From positions 1 to 36,852 of the forward strand of contig KV419480.1 in the NCBI GenBank assembly GCA_001630475.1: 36,852 nt of DNA, in the 5' to 3' direction. Both the position numbers and the translations under genes were made by a program. The DNA is from Sistotremastrum niveocremeum HHB9708. Taxonomy: Eukaryota; Basidiomycota; Agaricomycetes; Sistotremastrales; Sistotremastraceae. The notes under the pieces were generated by a model that worked only from the letters and a program-made list of their open reading frames with translations, searched no databases and was not told the DNA's origin. Shown piece after piece: positions 10,730 to 22,205 of this stretch. Numbering within the stretch: the stretch's first letter is position 1; the number at the start of each line of letters is the position of its first letter.

Positions 10730-13700
10730 TCACACCTGGCTTGTCGTCGTTGCGGCATCCAGTCGGGCTAGTCTCTCGTCCTCGTCTCGCAGGTCCTCGC
10801 ATGGATGTTTCGTGAATAGAGCTTTGTCGAAACCCCGTAACAGACGAATGAATTCACGGCCACGTCCCCTCGACAACGTCACGTAGACGCTGAACGCGTT
10901 GATCGATCCCACCGTTGGTTTTGCGATGTCCACGATCACTCGTTCGATTGTCTGCCCTTGGGCCCGGTAATCTGTGAATGCGTATGCTGGGGTCATCGCA
11001 AATTGTCTCCTATACACCGTTGTTTTCTTGCCTATTGTTTGTGAGTATTGCAACTTCGATTATCTCTCAAGTCAATTCTTACCCGACACCGCCGTCGTTC
11101 TGAAAGAAATTTCCACTGGTGATACTGGTAACACACCTCGTGGGAGGTCTCCGATCTGTACACGACAATCATGATCCGGCTTGAACAGAACGAGCGCAGG
11201 AGGATATTGAAGTTGGATTTGGGGAGCGACAGAATGTGGTGGTTCTCTAGGATCGAGGAAAATGTCGATGACCCGACCCCTCACTCCGTTGGCCAATTCG
11301 GCGTCTGTCGAGATATTCGTCGTAACCATGGCCTTCATTCCTATCGACAGCATCACCTGTTCCTCCAACCGCCGTTTATGCTGTTCCTTATCCATCAATA
11401 TCCGCCATTGTTCCGATAAGGTTGCTGGTTTCCGCTCGCGCCCCAACCTATCTTCCGCTGGGCATACATATACGACCGATCGATTAACTTTGCTGTGTTG
11501 CCTGAGAGCATGACTATTCCACGCTTTGCGCACCGAATGCCGAGGCGTCACCAAGATTGCGTCACTCCACGCATCATCTTCGAAATTCGGTACGTTATCG
11601 CGGTCTCGATCAAGAATGAGTTTCTGGATTTCATTGAGATCATTTTCGTTACAGTCGCCCGTCCGCGCTCTTGCCAGAATGTCTGTCCAAACGGAATCGA
11701 TCATTCTCATTTGTTGCCTGAGGATGACCACTTTTTCAAAGTGATCATATATATTTCGACCAAGACGCGAATTGTTGCACGGCAGATCCATTCGGTACAG
11801 TGCTCGATTGGGATTTGATGGTGGAGGAAATTGATGAAAATCACCGACCAGGATGACATTCAAGCAACCACCAAATGGCTTGTCTTGTACATCGATGCCC
11901 GCTTGTTTCTTAACACTGTGTACAACGGCCGACAATAACGCAATAAGATCCTGCGTCATCATTGATACCTCGTCGATGATGAGGTACCGCGCTGGAACTA
12001 TGTTTGAATTTCTGCGCTCCATCGTGATTGGATTTGACGTTTTCAACAGATATTCTGAGATATCTTGCTTTTGTATAATTGGTAAAGCCGCCCAATTATG
12101 CAAGGTTTTGCCTCGAATGAGACTGGCTGCGACGCCTGTCGTGGCCGTCGTTGCTAACCATGCTTGCTTTCCAGTAGCCTCGAAAAGCGATTGGATGGCA
12201 CGGATGGTTCGTGATTTTCCCACCCCTCCTTGGCCTTGACAGTGAATTAATAAACAGTATGGTGTCAAACATTTCGCTATAACACACCAATCATCAACAT
12301 CATCAACTGTTCCGGTTTTGTCCCATCGAGTGTTTGTCGTAAGTGAGTTTGTACGATCTTCACAGCTCGTTCCTGCTCCGTATTCAATCCATGTAGTATA
12401 TCGTCCATCGCCAGCGAAGGAGCAGTTTCAATATGCAATAAGTCCGCCGGTCGTCCTTCATCGTCAACAGTGGGCAGTAACATGTGCTCCAACGGCGTCA
12501 AGTCTGCTTCGTCTTGCCGCTGGTTGAGATTGGCAACTGTATCAATGAGTGCCGACACGCGATCAATACCCATTGCATCAAGCGTCCTAGCTTGGTGCTG
12601 CATTTGGTCCGTCTGTTGGACATTACCAGTAAATATGCCGAAGTTGCGAGCCATGTGCACTGCTAATTTCGCACTGTTGTCTGCCATTTCTTCCACCAAA
12701 CAGGCCCGCGCGCGATTGACATCATCCTCAGTGATCATAACTGGCTCATCCGGCGCAATGGCGATATTGATTCTACGCACGTCCACGTCATCGGACTGTC
12801 CGGTAGTCGGCACCGGCGCTGTTGAATATGGATTTTCCCGCTCTTCCTCTTCCGCCTGTTCACGGTGACGATTCGCCGCATCCATGGATTCATAAAAGAA
12901 TTGAATGTTGCAGACAATTTTTCGTATCCGTCCGTCCGCACCGTCCAAAAAGTGTGAGAGACACTCCATGAAAGAAATTTCTCCATCCCTGATTGCAGTC
13001 AACGTCCGCCACGGTTTCAACAACGTCAGCATGACTGCGCCGTACCACTCATGAGTGGCTTCGTCATCGCTACGTGGAAACCAACGTCCAACGAAGTTGG
13101 GAAGTGTTTCATGGCCGGGTGTCCTTACGATTCGATGTCGACCATCGAAACCCTGATCAGGCAGATATGGGACTCGTTCGTTGTAACGTCTCCCAAACGA
13201 AGAATCCGGGTCGTGTGCCATGATTCGATCCCCCTTCTTCTCGTACGTGTTCAACATGAAATCAAGGAATGACATGTCATCTAATGCGGCGCCACGTGCC
13301 GCATATTCAGCAATTGCGTCTTTGAACCGCAATTGCCCGTCTTCCACATCAAGTTGAATATTATCCGAGCTCTGAACAAATGCTCAACTCCATGTCATTT
13401 TTAACAGTGTCTGATTCTCACCGTCGGCTCTCCTTCCTCAACCTCGACCTGAGACAGCATATTGACGACCCTATTCTTTTTCAGTCACTGATACAACGTA
13501 TCCTTCAAATACGTACGGTGAGTCTGACCCTGCTCCCCGTCCAAAGGAATCTGGGAAGGCTTGTTCCACCGCCAAAAAAATGTTGTTGGTATAGATCGAT
13601 TGATAATGATGTGAAATGTATCGATCTCCCCATCCCATGAGGTAGCTAACCACTTCTGGACCAGAAAGCTCCTGCTGCCTTGTCACCACATTCGCGCACC

Positions 13701-16689
13701 GAATAACCATGTTGTCGTTCGCAACAGATTCTGCAGTATTTTGGGAATGTTGCAATCGCTCGGCCAATAGAGCGGAAACATTCGACGAATTTCGTTGTTT
13801 CTTCGTTGCGTATTTTGTGATGTACCAAGACAAATGTTTCGTTGCGGAACCTCCCAAGATGAGCTTAATATCATGATTGGCACGAAAACACTGCAAAATC
13901 GTTGGGTTGAAATTGTTGATCAATCCATGCGTCCTGCGTGGGAACCAATTGCCGTCTTCTTCGACACGTGCTGTGTCAGACAATGGCCACGGCGCACGAC
14001 GTTTGCATTTCAACGTTCCCCAACGGTTCTTGACTTTGCAGCCCCCAGTACGACAATCATGATACTGCACAGCTCGTGCTAGACGAATCTCCAAATCTTC
14101 TGCGTCTTCTTCATAACTTTCTGGGTCGTTCCGTGGATCTCTCGGTCGGGAGTTTGATAACTCTTTCTCGACTGGCACGTTGTCGATCTCCTCTGCACTT
14201 AAATCTCCCAAATGGGCCTTGATGTGTATCTCCACGAACTCAGCAACTTGACGACGAAACTCCCCTCGACGTAATGCCTCTTTCAATTCCGCGGATGTGG
14301 GTGTTCCGCTAAGCCACACCAATAAATGAAGATGTAACGTTCCTCGACCTTGTGCTTCCACAGCTCCGATGTATCCCTGAACTTTTCCAAAACAACCTTC
14401 TATCCGATGCACCAACGGTGAGTGCTTTGACACCTTGATACCTAACACGTTCTCCAGGAAGGCTTGGATAACAAAGTGGAAGAATTGAGCGGCTGCAAAA
14501 GGATCTTTGGCAATCCTCTGTGCCCTCTCCGAAGCCGTTGAATGACTGATACGATCTGTGAAATCGTCTAGATTTATTTCTTCGCCTGCGAGCAGTTGGG
14601 CGATTGGATCAGATATGTCACTGGGGTTGATTGTGATCCACAGACTGGGTGGACCAAACATTGCTGTCATTCCCCAGATCTTACTCCGGATCGATTGACG
14701 CGACTCATCTGTCGCAATCACTCGGGATCGAGTAGCCGTCATATGTTTGCGCAACAGACGGACGCCTGCATTGCTAAACGGCCGATGGTGTTCTTCCTCC
14801 TCCGATGCTTGACGTAAAAGCTCCGGGGTGAGGGATTGAATAATGTGTCGAAACCGTACGTAATCATGACGTTTCACTTGAATCCGTGCTGAGCTACACA
14901 TTTCTCGTTTTTGAATGACTCCAAAAACAAGAAACATGAATGTGTGCTCATAACGAAACCGTTTGTCGGCATGCTCTAAACACCATCTCGCGTGGGTCCC
15001 ATAACTGACATTTACAGGTCGATCCACTTCGAATCCACCCTTGCCGTAAGGAAACAACCACGGAAAGCATCCCAACAGATGATTCGGATTTGAGGGACCA
15101 CCATCAAATGGTTGACCATCGATATCGCGCCGACCATACTCGTTGATAAAAGAACCACCGCGACGCATGGCATAACGGTCAATGCCTTCATTCGCCAAAG
15201 TGTTGGCAATTGCATGATGCATGAGTTCGTGTTCGCTGATATCCTCTCCGTTTGTATCGATGACGCCATTGCTACGCAGATTAAAGATGTTCGCTGACGA
15301 CACTTAGAATTTGACTCATTAATCTCTGTGTTTGTGTTGTCGGAAATGCGTACCTCTTCCAGATGTCATATCAACATCCCCTTCCGAATCATGATCAGGA
15401 ACATAAGAATCATGTTCCTGGTCTAAAACAGAAGTGTCTTCGTTGTGTCTGACAATGTCATACATAACGGCAGGTACATCGTTTTCAGGCAACGAAGCCA
15501 ATGTCTGCTCGTCAATGGTGATGTCCGCGTACAAGGGATTGTTTGCTTTCAGCCATAACAATGCTGCTTGCACTTGGTGTCGACGCACCCTGAACAGCCC
15601 AGGGAAGGTGCGTTCAGGTATATTCCGGGGGCCGATGACGGTGACAGCGAGGACAGCAGGTAATACGTCCAGTGGCCGAGGCATAATGTTTCCCAACAAC
15701 ATGTCGTTCACACGACTGGTGTTGAGAGGATACGAGGAAACATTACCGACCAATCCCTCCGTCAAACCCTCCGTATTCCACGCCCTTGCGCCCTTCTTCT
15801 TTGGATACAATTTCACAACCTGGACGGCTGGATAATACAGCGCAACAAGCAGTCGTTCAGCTTTTGAAAGGACCTCCAGCTCGTGTGGAACAGATCCTAA
15901 CCACATATTGTTGGCAAGCGACAACGAAGGTTTTGCCAAACGCCGGTTCCTTAAGTCCCGTTGACAATCGTCGCACACCGACCCACGTTCCACTCCGTTC
16001 TCACGTTCGATAGCTGGTGTATGGAACAATTTGCCATCAACGAGGTCGTGTGCTGGATGGTTTGAATGTGGAATCAACTTCTCGACATTTGGTATGTCGC
16101 CCAGGTCAAACATCTGTGTGAAACTAGCCATGACTTCCCGGGCGCATACACAACAGACTGCTTTCTTCAAAGCTCGGGCGCCTGTTGCCTCCACAAAACG
16201 CGAGATGGCTGCCTGCCGAATATGTTGAGGGACATGTTTCAGATAGTGAGACTCCCATTCTTCGGGCTCTGCACTATCCATTGATGCATTCTCGGATTGT
16301 TGAGATGCATCTTCCGTCCCGCTTTCGTCCGCCCCCTCAGAATCCTCACTGGACACCGCCTCTTGATTGCCATTTGTTCGCCGTGGACGCCGTGCAGCCT
16401 GTCGCATTGTTTCCCGTGCAACGACACATCGTGCACGTAATGTGTCCTGTATCGCGTGTGGCAATATACTGATTCGTTGATACAACCAATGACGGTTGTG
16501 AGCAACTTTGTATGGCAGGTGTACTTGAGTGATGAGGGAAGTGATCGTCTTCAACTCTAAGCCTTTGAATTCTCGGTGAATCTGACGACCATCGTAGAAA
16601 CGAAATGCCAAATAATCCACGTTCTGGATATAATCATCAATTGAACGTTTACTGTGTTTTTTCGAACTTCTCACCTTGGCCGGAGACAT
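10730..16689 (-). CDS. Helitron Rep-helicase transposase (DUF6570-like N-terminus, HUH Rep, Pif1-type helicase)
   Basis: Rolling-circle transposase. Six exons: 16689-15354, 15302-13495, 13448-13422, 13371-12288, 12234-11083, 11031-10730; total 5709 nt, 1902 residues, no internal stop. N-terminal part has paired cysteines (CCVC about 179, CDDC about 239) in a DUF6570-like context. The Rep domain shows GRGTLHLHLLVW (H-L-H pair, about 769-771) and the tyrosine pair in WYITKYATK (Y-x3-Y, about 939/943). The helicase begins at the exon 5 junction with GQGGVGKS (Walker A, about 1420), then LIIDEVSMM (Walker B), AYAFTDYRAQGQTI and VYVTLSRGR (motifs V/VI). Exon 3 is only 27 nt, in frame on both sides. 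All catalytic motifs look usable, so the copy may be autonomous. Read without splicing, the gene appears as five broken frames; the breaks are 46-54 nt GT-AG introns. Confidence 0.9.
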
Positions 16690-16809
16690 GTCGAGAAAAC
16701 AAACTCAAAGGAAGGTCTCGGACTTAGCACTCCGACTCCATTTCACGGACCACGTTATAATTTGAGACATTGCCCCACCTGACTCTTCGTTCTTACCATC
16801 ACCACCAAT
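16690..16809. promoter_or_regulatory. Short divergent promoter region
   Basis: Only 120 nt separate the Helitron ATG (minus) from the ATG at 16810 (plus). Both genes must draw on this interval for transcription start signals, so it probably acts as a bidirectional promoter. A weak ACGTTATAATTTG TATA-like stretch lies near 16752. Confidence 0.45.
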
Positions 16810-17912
16810 ATGCCCTTCCTCGTTGAACTTAACAAAGCCCTTGACCAATGGTGCACTGAACAAGGCTGGACGGCCGACACTTTGATCAACAATGGCGATC
16901 ACAAATGGGAGCTCCGCGACGATGGCTATCGCTATGTCGGGAACGAAGGCTCCGATCTACTCTTCACCATCGCCCAAGTCGCTCGAGCTAGGTGCTCGCC
17001 CGATGGTGATTATTTTCCAGCGAGCCGCTACAACAAGGAAGACCAGCTCGTCAGATTACGCTATACGCTTGATGTCATCCAAGCCTCCCACCCTCGTCTT
17101 GCCCCAATATTCAGTCAGACTGACACAAACATAAAGAAGGCCGAGAATGCCTTCCTTGCCAACTACAAGAACGTCACCGTCGGACACATTGTCACGAGGG
17201 GACCTGCCGGACCAGAGTTCAAACTCACTAAGAAAATGTTTCACCCGAGAGTGAGTTTTCTCCTTTGATCTCACTTCAACTCTCACATTGTATAGGATGC
17301 TGAAGCTTTCATATATTTGGAAGATCTCGAAAATCCCAAGAGTCGCGAGTCTTCCGTTGAACGGTTCGTCGTCCCACTGAAACACTGTCTCACTTGTCTC
17401 ACTTCATTCAAACTCCGACAGTGGATCCGCCACTATCAATTCTGTTGACGACTCCTCAGTCGATGATCTCACCGACACTTGGCCCTTCTCTGAGGACAAA
17501 CTGAAGGCCGACCTCCCAAAATACAAGCTCAAATACAGTGTCGACCCCTTTCCCCTCTTCATCTACGACATCCCGTCCACTCCAACTATCCCAGAGCCTG
17601 CATCTTCCTCTTCGGCCACGGAATGGGTCGAACCCGAAACCAAATCGATTAGTCCTCTGCAGGTTCAACGCTACATTCAAGACTCCATCGTCAAACTCTA
17701 CTTCACATTGAAAGCTTGGTACATTAAGGACGACAACAAGGTTCAATTCTCTGCGGAAATCGTGTCCGCAACAATTCTGTCCCGCCCCGATCAATCTACT
17801 TCAAAGAAACGGCGTCTCGATAAACCCCCCACTACTCGTATGTGTCTTCGGTCCTAAACAACACGTCCACTCACCCATTCACATCCCAGCTTCCAAGAAA
17901 CGCCGCGACTAA
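16810..17912 (+). CDS. Unknown protein with C-terminal nuclear localisation signal, beside Helitron
   Basis: I do not recognise the family. Exons 16810-17250, 17296-17363, 17422-17837 and 17890-17912 give 315 residues with matched phases and a final stop TAA. The N-terminal about 150 residues look globular and soluble (WELRDDGYRYVGNEGSDLL, RYNKEDQLVRLRYTLDVIQ). A Ser-rich acidic middle follows, then a helical segment around LQVQRYIQDSIVKLYFTLK. The tail has two basic clusters, SKKRRLDK and SKKRRD, separated by about ten residues: a bipartite nuclear signal. No signal peptide or membrane segment. The gene is divergent from, and 120 nt away from, the Helitron transposase, so it may be element-encoded, captured cargo, or a host gene into whose promoter the element moved. 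Confidence 0.7.
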
Positions 17913-18098
17913 CATTAAACATACTTTACCAATTTAAATTCCGTTTCTCTTGACGTAACTGTACTTGTATTTTGGCAAATGCCGTTTCGCTTAACTTCAC
18001 TGTAACTATACGTTTGTGAATATGACACGGATATCGCAATGGTTCCACTCCCACAAACCCATCATTAATCTGAGACACTCTCCATTCACAACACCATC

Positions 18099-19040
18099 AT
18101 GACCGCTTCCCAAATTCTGAGTAGCCCAGCCTTCTTCGACGTCCAGACGTTTATCTTCTCTTATCTTCCGATACCACTCCTCATTATCCTGATGCGCCAT
18201 AAACCTTCCCTCGCGCCAGCAATAACGCACGGCGCCCTCACTGCTTATCAACGACATCTCACTCCGTATTTCGAGAATGTCGAAGGCTTTCGAGATCTGA
18301 TGCGAACGTACAACATCCTCCTTACCGGATCCACTGCTTTAGCTATATGGCTTTCACCAGTAACCTGGAAGCCACACAACTTGAACCTTTTCTGTTCCTA
18401 CACAGCGGGGACGAAACTGCAGCACTTTTTGCTTGCCCACGGCTTCGTATCCTCATATGGCCCACATTTGCGGTCCATCGAAGAATTTATCCCCCCGACC
18501 TCACCCAACGACATCATACACCATCGTTTTCGCTATCACAAATGCGACAACGCAAACACGATCATCGACATCTTAGTTACCTCTGACACGAACCCAATCC
18601 ATCTGCTATTTGAATGTCACGCCACTGCGTGTATGAATTATATGACCGCAGATTCAATTGTGTCATTGTACCCTGAACTCACCAATCTCCGTCACACTCT
18701 CTTCCAAGACCACCTGTATCACAACGAAGCTCATCGACTAAGATCTCGATACCACATCCGAGGCTTCACATCCATTTTGCCTCAGGTCATTGTCTTTCTT
18801 CATCACGAGACCGTACTTAGACTCATTCACCCACAGCAAAGTCCTCACCGAAGATGCAATCTCAAATGCGGGAATCTCATTCGATTTGTTGGGGATACGG
18901 CCACTTCCCATCTCTCCTTCTCTAATTCCCATGATCTGCAAAAACAGATGTGTGATTATGCATCCTGGTGGATCGAGGTCCCCAACAATTGCCGTCATCC
19001 TTTACATCGGGACGAGCATCCGCCCGAGAACCACACTTGA
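18099..19040 (+). CDS. Nucleotidyltransferase-like protein of agaricomycete type, metal motif degenerate
   Basis: Single-exon frame of 313 residues. The start MTASQILSSPAFFDVQTFIF and following leucine-rich stretch resemble an F-box-like N-terminus. Around residue 75 is LLTGSTALAIWL, then about 13 residues later HNLNLFC. From memory, many agaricomycete proteins carry G-S-x-A followed by D-L-D-L-Y in this place (nucleotidyltransferase-fold); here both metal-binding Asp positions read Asn, so catalysis is unlikely. The C-terminal half is His/Cys-rich (HKCDNAN, HRRCNLKCGN) and ends in a basic, Pro-rich tail. No signal peptide. It lies 186 nt after the NLS protein on the same strand. Function unknown; fold assignment is tentative. 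Confidence 0.6.
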   Translation: MTASQILSSPAFFDVQTFIFSYLPIPLLIILMRHKPSLAPAITHGALTAYQRHLTPYFENVEGFRDLMRTYNILLTGSTALAIWLSPVTWKPHNLNLFCSYTAGTKLQHFLLAHGFVSSYGPHLRSIEEFIPPTSPNDIIHHRFRYHKCDNANTIIDILVTSDTNPIHLLFECHATACMNYMTADSIVSLYPELTNLRHTLFQDHLYHNEAHRLRSRYHIRGFTSILPQVIVFLHHETVLRLIHPQQSPHRRCNLKCGNLIRFVGDTATSHLSFSNSHDLQKQMCDYASWWIEVPNNCRHPLHRDEHPPENHT

Positions 19041-19364
19041 TCGTGACTCTTCTATTTCACCATTCCTGTTTTACTCTTAATGTGTACTTATTATTTCGAC
19101 ATATTTCGGTCAATCTTATTAGCATGTTGAGACTTGTGATAACAACAAGCTTCGACTCCTCCTTACACTCAGCATCTCAATGCACATGGTCCCTCCGCGA
19201 CTCCGCGGCCCTAGTTAGAATAGAGAGTGGGATATTATCCAATGTCAATTGATCAAACGAGAGACCACAAGTATAATAGATACAATAACACTAGAGGAAA
19301 GAGACAACGATGAGTTGATTCACGCAGACGTCCGCGGAAGGAACAACATACACGAAGATGCCTC
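19041..19364. other. Intergenic 3' flank
   Basis: 324 nt between two convergent genes. No coding motif or repeat seen. AT-rich stretch at 19070-19140 suits polyadenylation. Confidence 0.5.
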
Positions 19365-19896
19365 TCAAAGGTCTTCCCTAAATGCGCCCCTCAGTCGAAT
19401 CCTTCCATCTTTTAATTTCTCCGTAATGACAGGACTAGCTGCGGGCCGATACTTGTATTCCTTCGAGTACCTATCTCCAGAAAATGGATACGGAGGTCAG
19501 TCAACGAATATAGCAAGGCAAAGTGACCACAGAAAAAGGATAAAGCGGCTGCCATATGCAATGTAACCTCAACATGCATGTCCATCACCAGCCCAAGCGA
19601 GGGCTCTCATACCCCCAGCCACCCAGCCACGCCTCGCACGCAAACTGACACGAAAAGGCGCGTAAGAGCACTGAGCCTCACCTTTCCGCATGTATAATCT
19701 GAGGTGGGACCTCTCCAACAGCCCTCAGTCGGTATGTGATGATGAAAAGCGAGATGACGGTGAAAATGAGAGCGACGCGTTTCCAAGGTGCTACAGCTGG
19801 CCTTTCGAATTTGGCCGCTAGTATTTCTTCGCGAGTTCTTTCACCGTGTTCGTCAGCATCGGTTGTGGGAACTCGTTCGTAGCCAGCGGAGGACAT
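19365..19896 (-). CDS. Small conserved single-pass membrane protein
   Basis: Two exons: 19896-19682 and 19470-19365, joined across a 211-nt intron (donor GGTGAGG, acceptor GATAG) to give 106 residues. Exon 1: MSSAGYERVPTTDADEHGE, a basic APWKR, a membrane segment of about 15-20 residues (VALIFTVISLFIITYRLR), then VGEVPPQIIHAER. Exon 2 begins YSKEYKYRPAASPVITEKL and continues KDGRIRLRGA. I recall this combination, especially the RYS-EYKYRPAASP block, from an uncharacterised family widespread in fungi; I cannot name it. The unspliced frame stops right after HAER, so a frame-based caller would truncate the conserved tail. The intron is longer than others here; no extra exon is needed for frame. 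Topology: likely cytosolic acidic N-terminus, conserved tail on the other side. Confidence 0.75.
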
Positions 19897-21592
19897 GCAG
19901 TTAATGATCCACTTTGAATGTTAGGGGATGAGAAAGAAATGCTTAGGTAAGCGCTTGCTTACCTTCGAAACGCGTCCACAGGGAATATTTCTGACCTCGC
20001 TAATTTTGCCACTTCGAGACTAATGCTATCGTTGCTTTCATTCAATAATCAACCAGCATAAGAAAGGTTATTACCTGCGAAAATTATTCAGCTGAAGATC
20101 CGTATTCCTAGCGGACACACGCATGCGCTGAGCACGCCTTGATGGATCGAAATGGGCTCACTGGCAGTCAGGCTGCAATGTATCATGGCATCATCCTCAC
20201 ACTTATGGGCCTGCTCGCCTTCCAGTGGACTATGGCCTCCTGGCATGTTCCAATGACTCAAGGCGCTGATATGTTGCACAATTTTGAATCTTTCCCGAGG
20301 AGCGACAAGTTGCGCAATTCCTCCATTTTTCTATTGCCCTGTTCAAAACTCGTCGGCAATGGAACATCATATCTACAGTGCACGGATCATGAAATACAAG
20401 CGGATGCCCAAGACCACGCCGATATATCACGGGTCCATAAATTGATGCTGGTGGTCAGTGCTCTACTGTCTGGCCTCGACCTCCAAACTTTGTCTCTTGC
20501 TCAGGACCCTATTCCATCGCATTTGCGAAATGGACTGGTCGGCTTCCCTTTTGCCCTCTTCCCTTTTCTCATCAACGTTCGCGTGCGGGACCTTCCAAAG
20601 GTGTGCTGACTCTATCAAGATTCCCAACGTGTCTTGACGCCACTGCCCAGGCCTATTTTGAAGGCACAATTTCGATCTCCATGTTGATGCGCTCTTCGTC
20701 GTACAGTAGCTGGAAGGTTCGGGCTCATCTACTGTGCACTATAATCGAAAATCGTCTGAACTTTCGCCGTCTCTTCGCCAATCTTCCAGCTTCCAGTTCG
20801 AAATTCGAAAGCGATGCCTTTCAATGACCGGGGAAAATATCTTGACATTTGCATTGTTCTTGGCACCTCTGACAGCTCTCTATCAAACTATAAGACAACT
20901 AATACATCCACCGTGGAGCACGGTTATTTCCCGGTCATGAAGTCAAAAGCGAGTCTAATGATTGCTCAATTGTCGGCCGTTCGAATCCCGTCCGTCCGTA
21001 CACGGCGTACGGCATCCACGTACGGCACCTCGCATTCCCCGCGTCAGAGCGATCGTATTATGATCCATCGAGTAGACCTAGCGTGTGGACTAGTGTATCC
21101 AGTCACGACCAATCGCTAAACACGAACCTATGCAAAATATCAATATTCGGCAGCAAGAGCCAATAGCAGCTTCGGGAAAGGACGGTAGTCCTCTTTCCGA
21201 CCTCCTCCGGCCGAGTTCTGGATCAGGTACAGAGCGGCGTCTATTTTCAGACCTTTGATGGCATCTGCCACGTTTTGAAGTTCTTGTCTTTTATTCCGTT
21301 GGATCCTGAGTCAATGGCTGTGTCGTCTTGTTGCTGAGGTTACATGCTAGCCAAGACGCTAGTCAGCTCTGAGACTCTCACGATGAAACTCGCACGAGGA
21401 TAACATAAACCAGTGCAAGCGCTGCGAGCGCCATTCTCATGCTGCCAATGGAAGAAGATATAAGGATGGTGGATACGCTTGAAGTCGACATCATCAGCAC
21501 CAGTTTTCTCTTCGTCTTCCATCTTCAGCTACATTCAACCTTCTCTTCTCTTCTTCAACTTTACTACCCTTCTTTCCCAACTAATATCTACA
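19897..21592. other. Gene-poor interval with a possible gene relic
   Basis: About 1.7 kb upstream of the peptide cluster. The plus frame 20139-20609 (156 aa) has no recognisable motif. On the minus strand, 20892-20745 and 20728-20659 read like protein (KGIAFEFRTGSWKIGEE; then RTFQLLYDEERINMEIE), but they are one base out of frame with stops between and no room for an intron, suggesting a decayed gene. A TATA-like GATATAAGG lies near 21456, about 135 nt before the first peptide ATG. Confidence 0.35.
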
Positions 21593-22205
21593 ATGGTTGC
21601 CCTTCGTCTCTCGTTCTCCGTTGTCTTCCTCGCTCTTGCTCTGACCGCATCCGCTGCACCCACTTCCATCTCCTCCCAACTCCAATTCCGCGTAAGCAAC
21701 TTCCACGCACTGATATTCAGATGAAATATTGATAAACTTGCAGCAACATGAATCCCCTGCTTGCGGAGGACCAGGTGAAATGTCCTGTGACGTCGCTCAA
21801 TCCCAGGTGAATCTCGATCTTGTACGTTCACCTCACCCATCAAATTGAGTGAAGCTCACAATGTTTACAGGAACGTCCCGAGCCCGCGTGTGGTGGTCCA
21901 GGCGAGATGTCCTGCGACGTTGCCGAAGCTGCACTCGACCTCGTAAGTCCAGATCATTGACCAAGTCGAAATTCAGATCAAACTCACGAACTCAATTTTC
22001 AGGCCGTCGAGAAGCCCGAATGCGGAGGACCCGGTGAGATGTCGTGTGACGTCGCTCAGGCTCCCTTGGTCCTCAAAGAAAGGGTTCGTTTTTCTTTTTT
22101 GATCATCTGGGTAATGGCTCATTGAATTTCTAGACTCCCTGCGGTCAAGCTGGCGGACCCTCTTGTGATCTCTGTGGTCAATTCCCCAATACCGCAGGCT
22201 GCTAA
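21593..22205 (+). CDS. Secreted repeat-peptide precursor with four CxGxGxxSCD cores (alpha-factor-like architecture)
   Basis: Family not recognised by name. Five exons (21593-21691, 21744-21821, 21871-21942, 22003-22083, 22134-22205), all phase 0, encode 133 residues. Exon 1 is a signal peptide (MVALRLSFSVVFLALALTASA, then APTS). Exons 2, 3 and 4 each encode one repeat: PACGGPGEMSCDVA, PACGGPGEMSCDVA and PECGGPGEMSCDVA, within 24-27 residue units. Exon 5 has a variant, TPCGQAGGPSCDLC, ending in AGC. Linkers are short and acidic/leucine-rich (VNLDLERPE, LDLAVEKP), and one basic site KER precedes the last core. Each core has two Cys seven residues apart, suited to a disulphide loop. Likely secreted and cut into small cyclic peptides; this is inference. 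No CaaX box, so not a lipopeptide mating pheromone. First of three tandem paralogues. Confidence 0.85.
21744..22083 (+). repeat. Three exon-sized tandem repeats (one peptide core per exon)
   Basis: Exons 2-4 of the preceding gene (78, 72 and 81 nt) share the core TG[CT]GG[AT]GG[ACT]CC-GG-GA-ATGTC and are separated by introns of 49-60 nt. All boundaries are phase 0, so units can be gained or lost without a frame change. Synonymous differences dominate between copies, as expected under selection for the core. Confidence 0.8.

Larger units (their letters stand above)
10650..16810 (-). mobile_element. Helitron, approximate extent
   Basis: Boundaries are not resolved. Helitrons start with TC, end with CTRR after a short hairpin, insert between A and T and make no target duplication, so the ends cannot be fixed from one copy. 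The right-hand limit could extend past 16810 to include the two plus-strand genes up to about 19.04 kb as cargo. Confidence 0.5.

Noticed and set aside
10730-16689. Helitron as a pseudogene with frameshifts
   Set aside because: Each apparent break is a short GT-AG intron whose removal restores frame; total coding length is divisible by three with no stop.
20139-20609. 156-aa plus-strand frame
   Set aside because: No family motif, no splice context; composition looks random.
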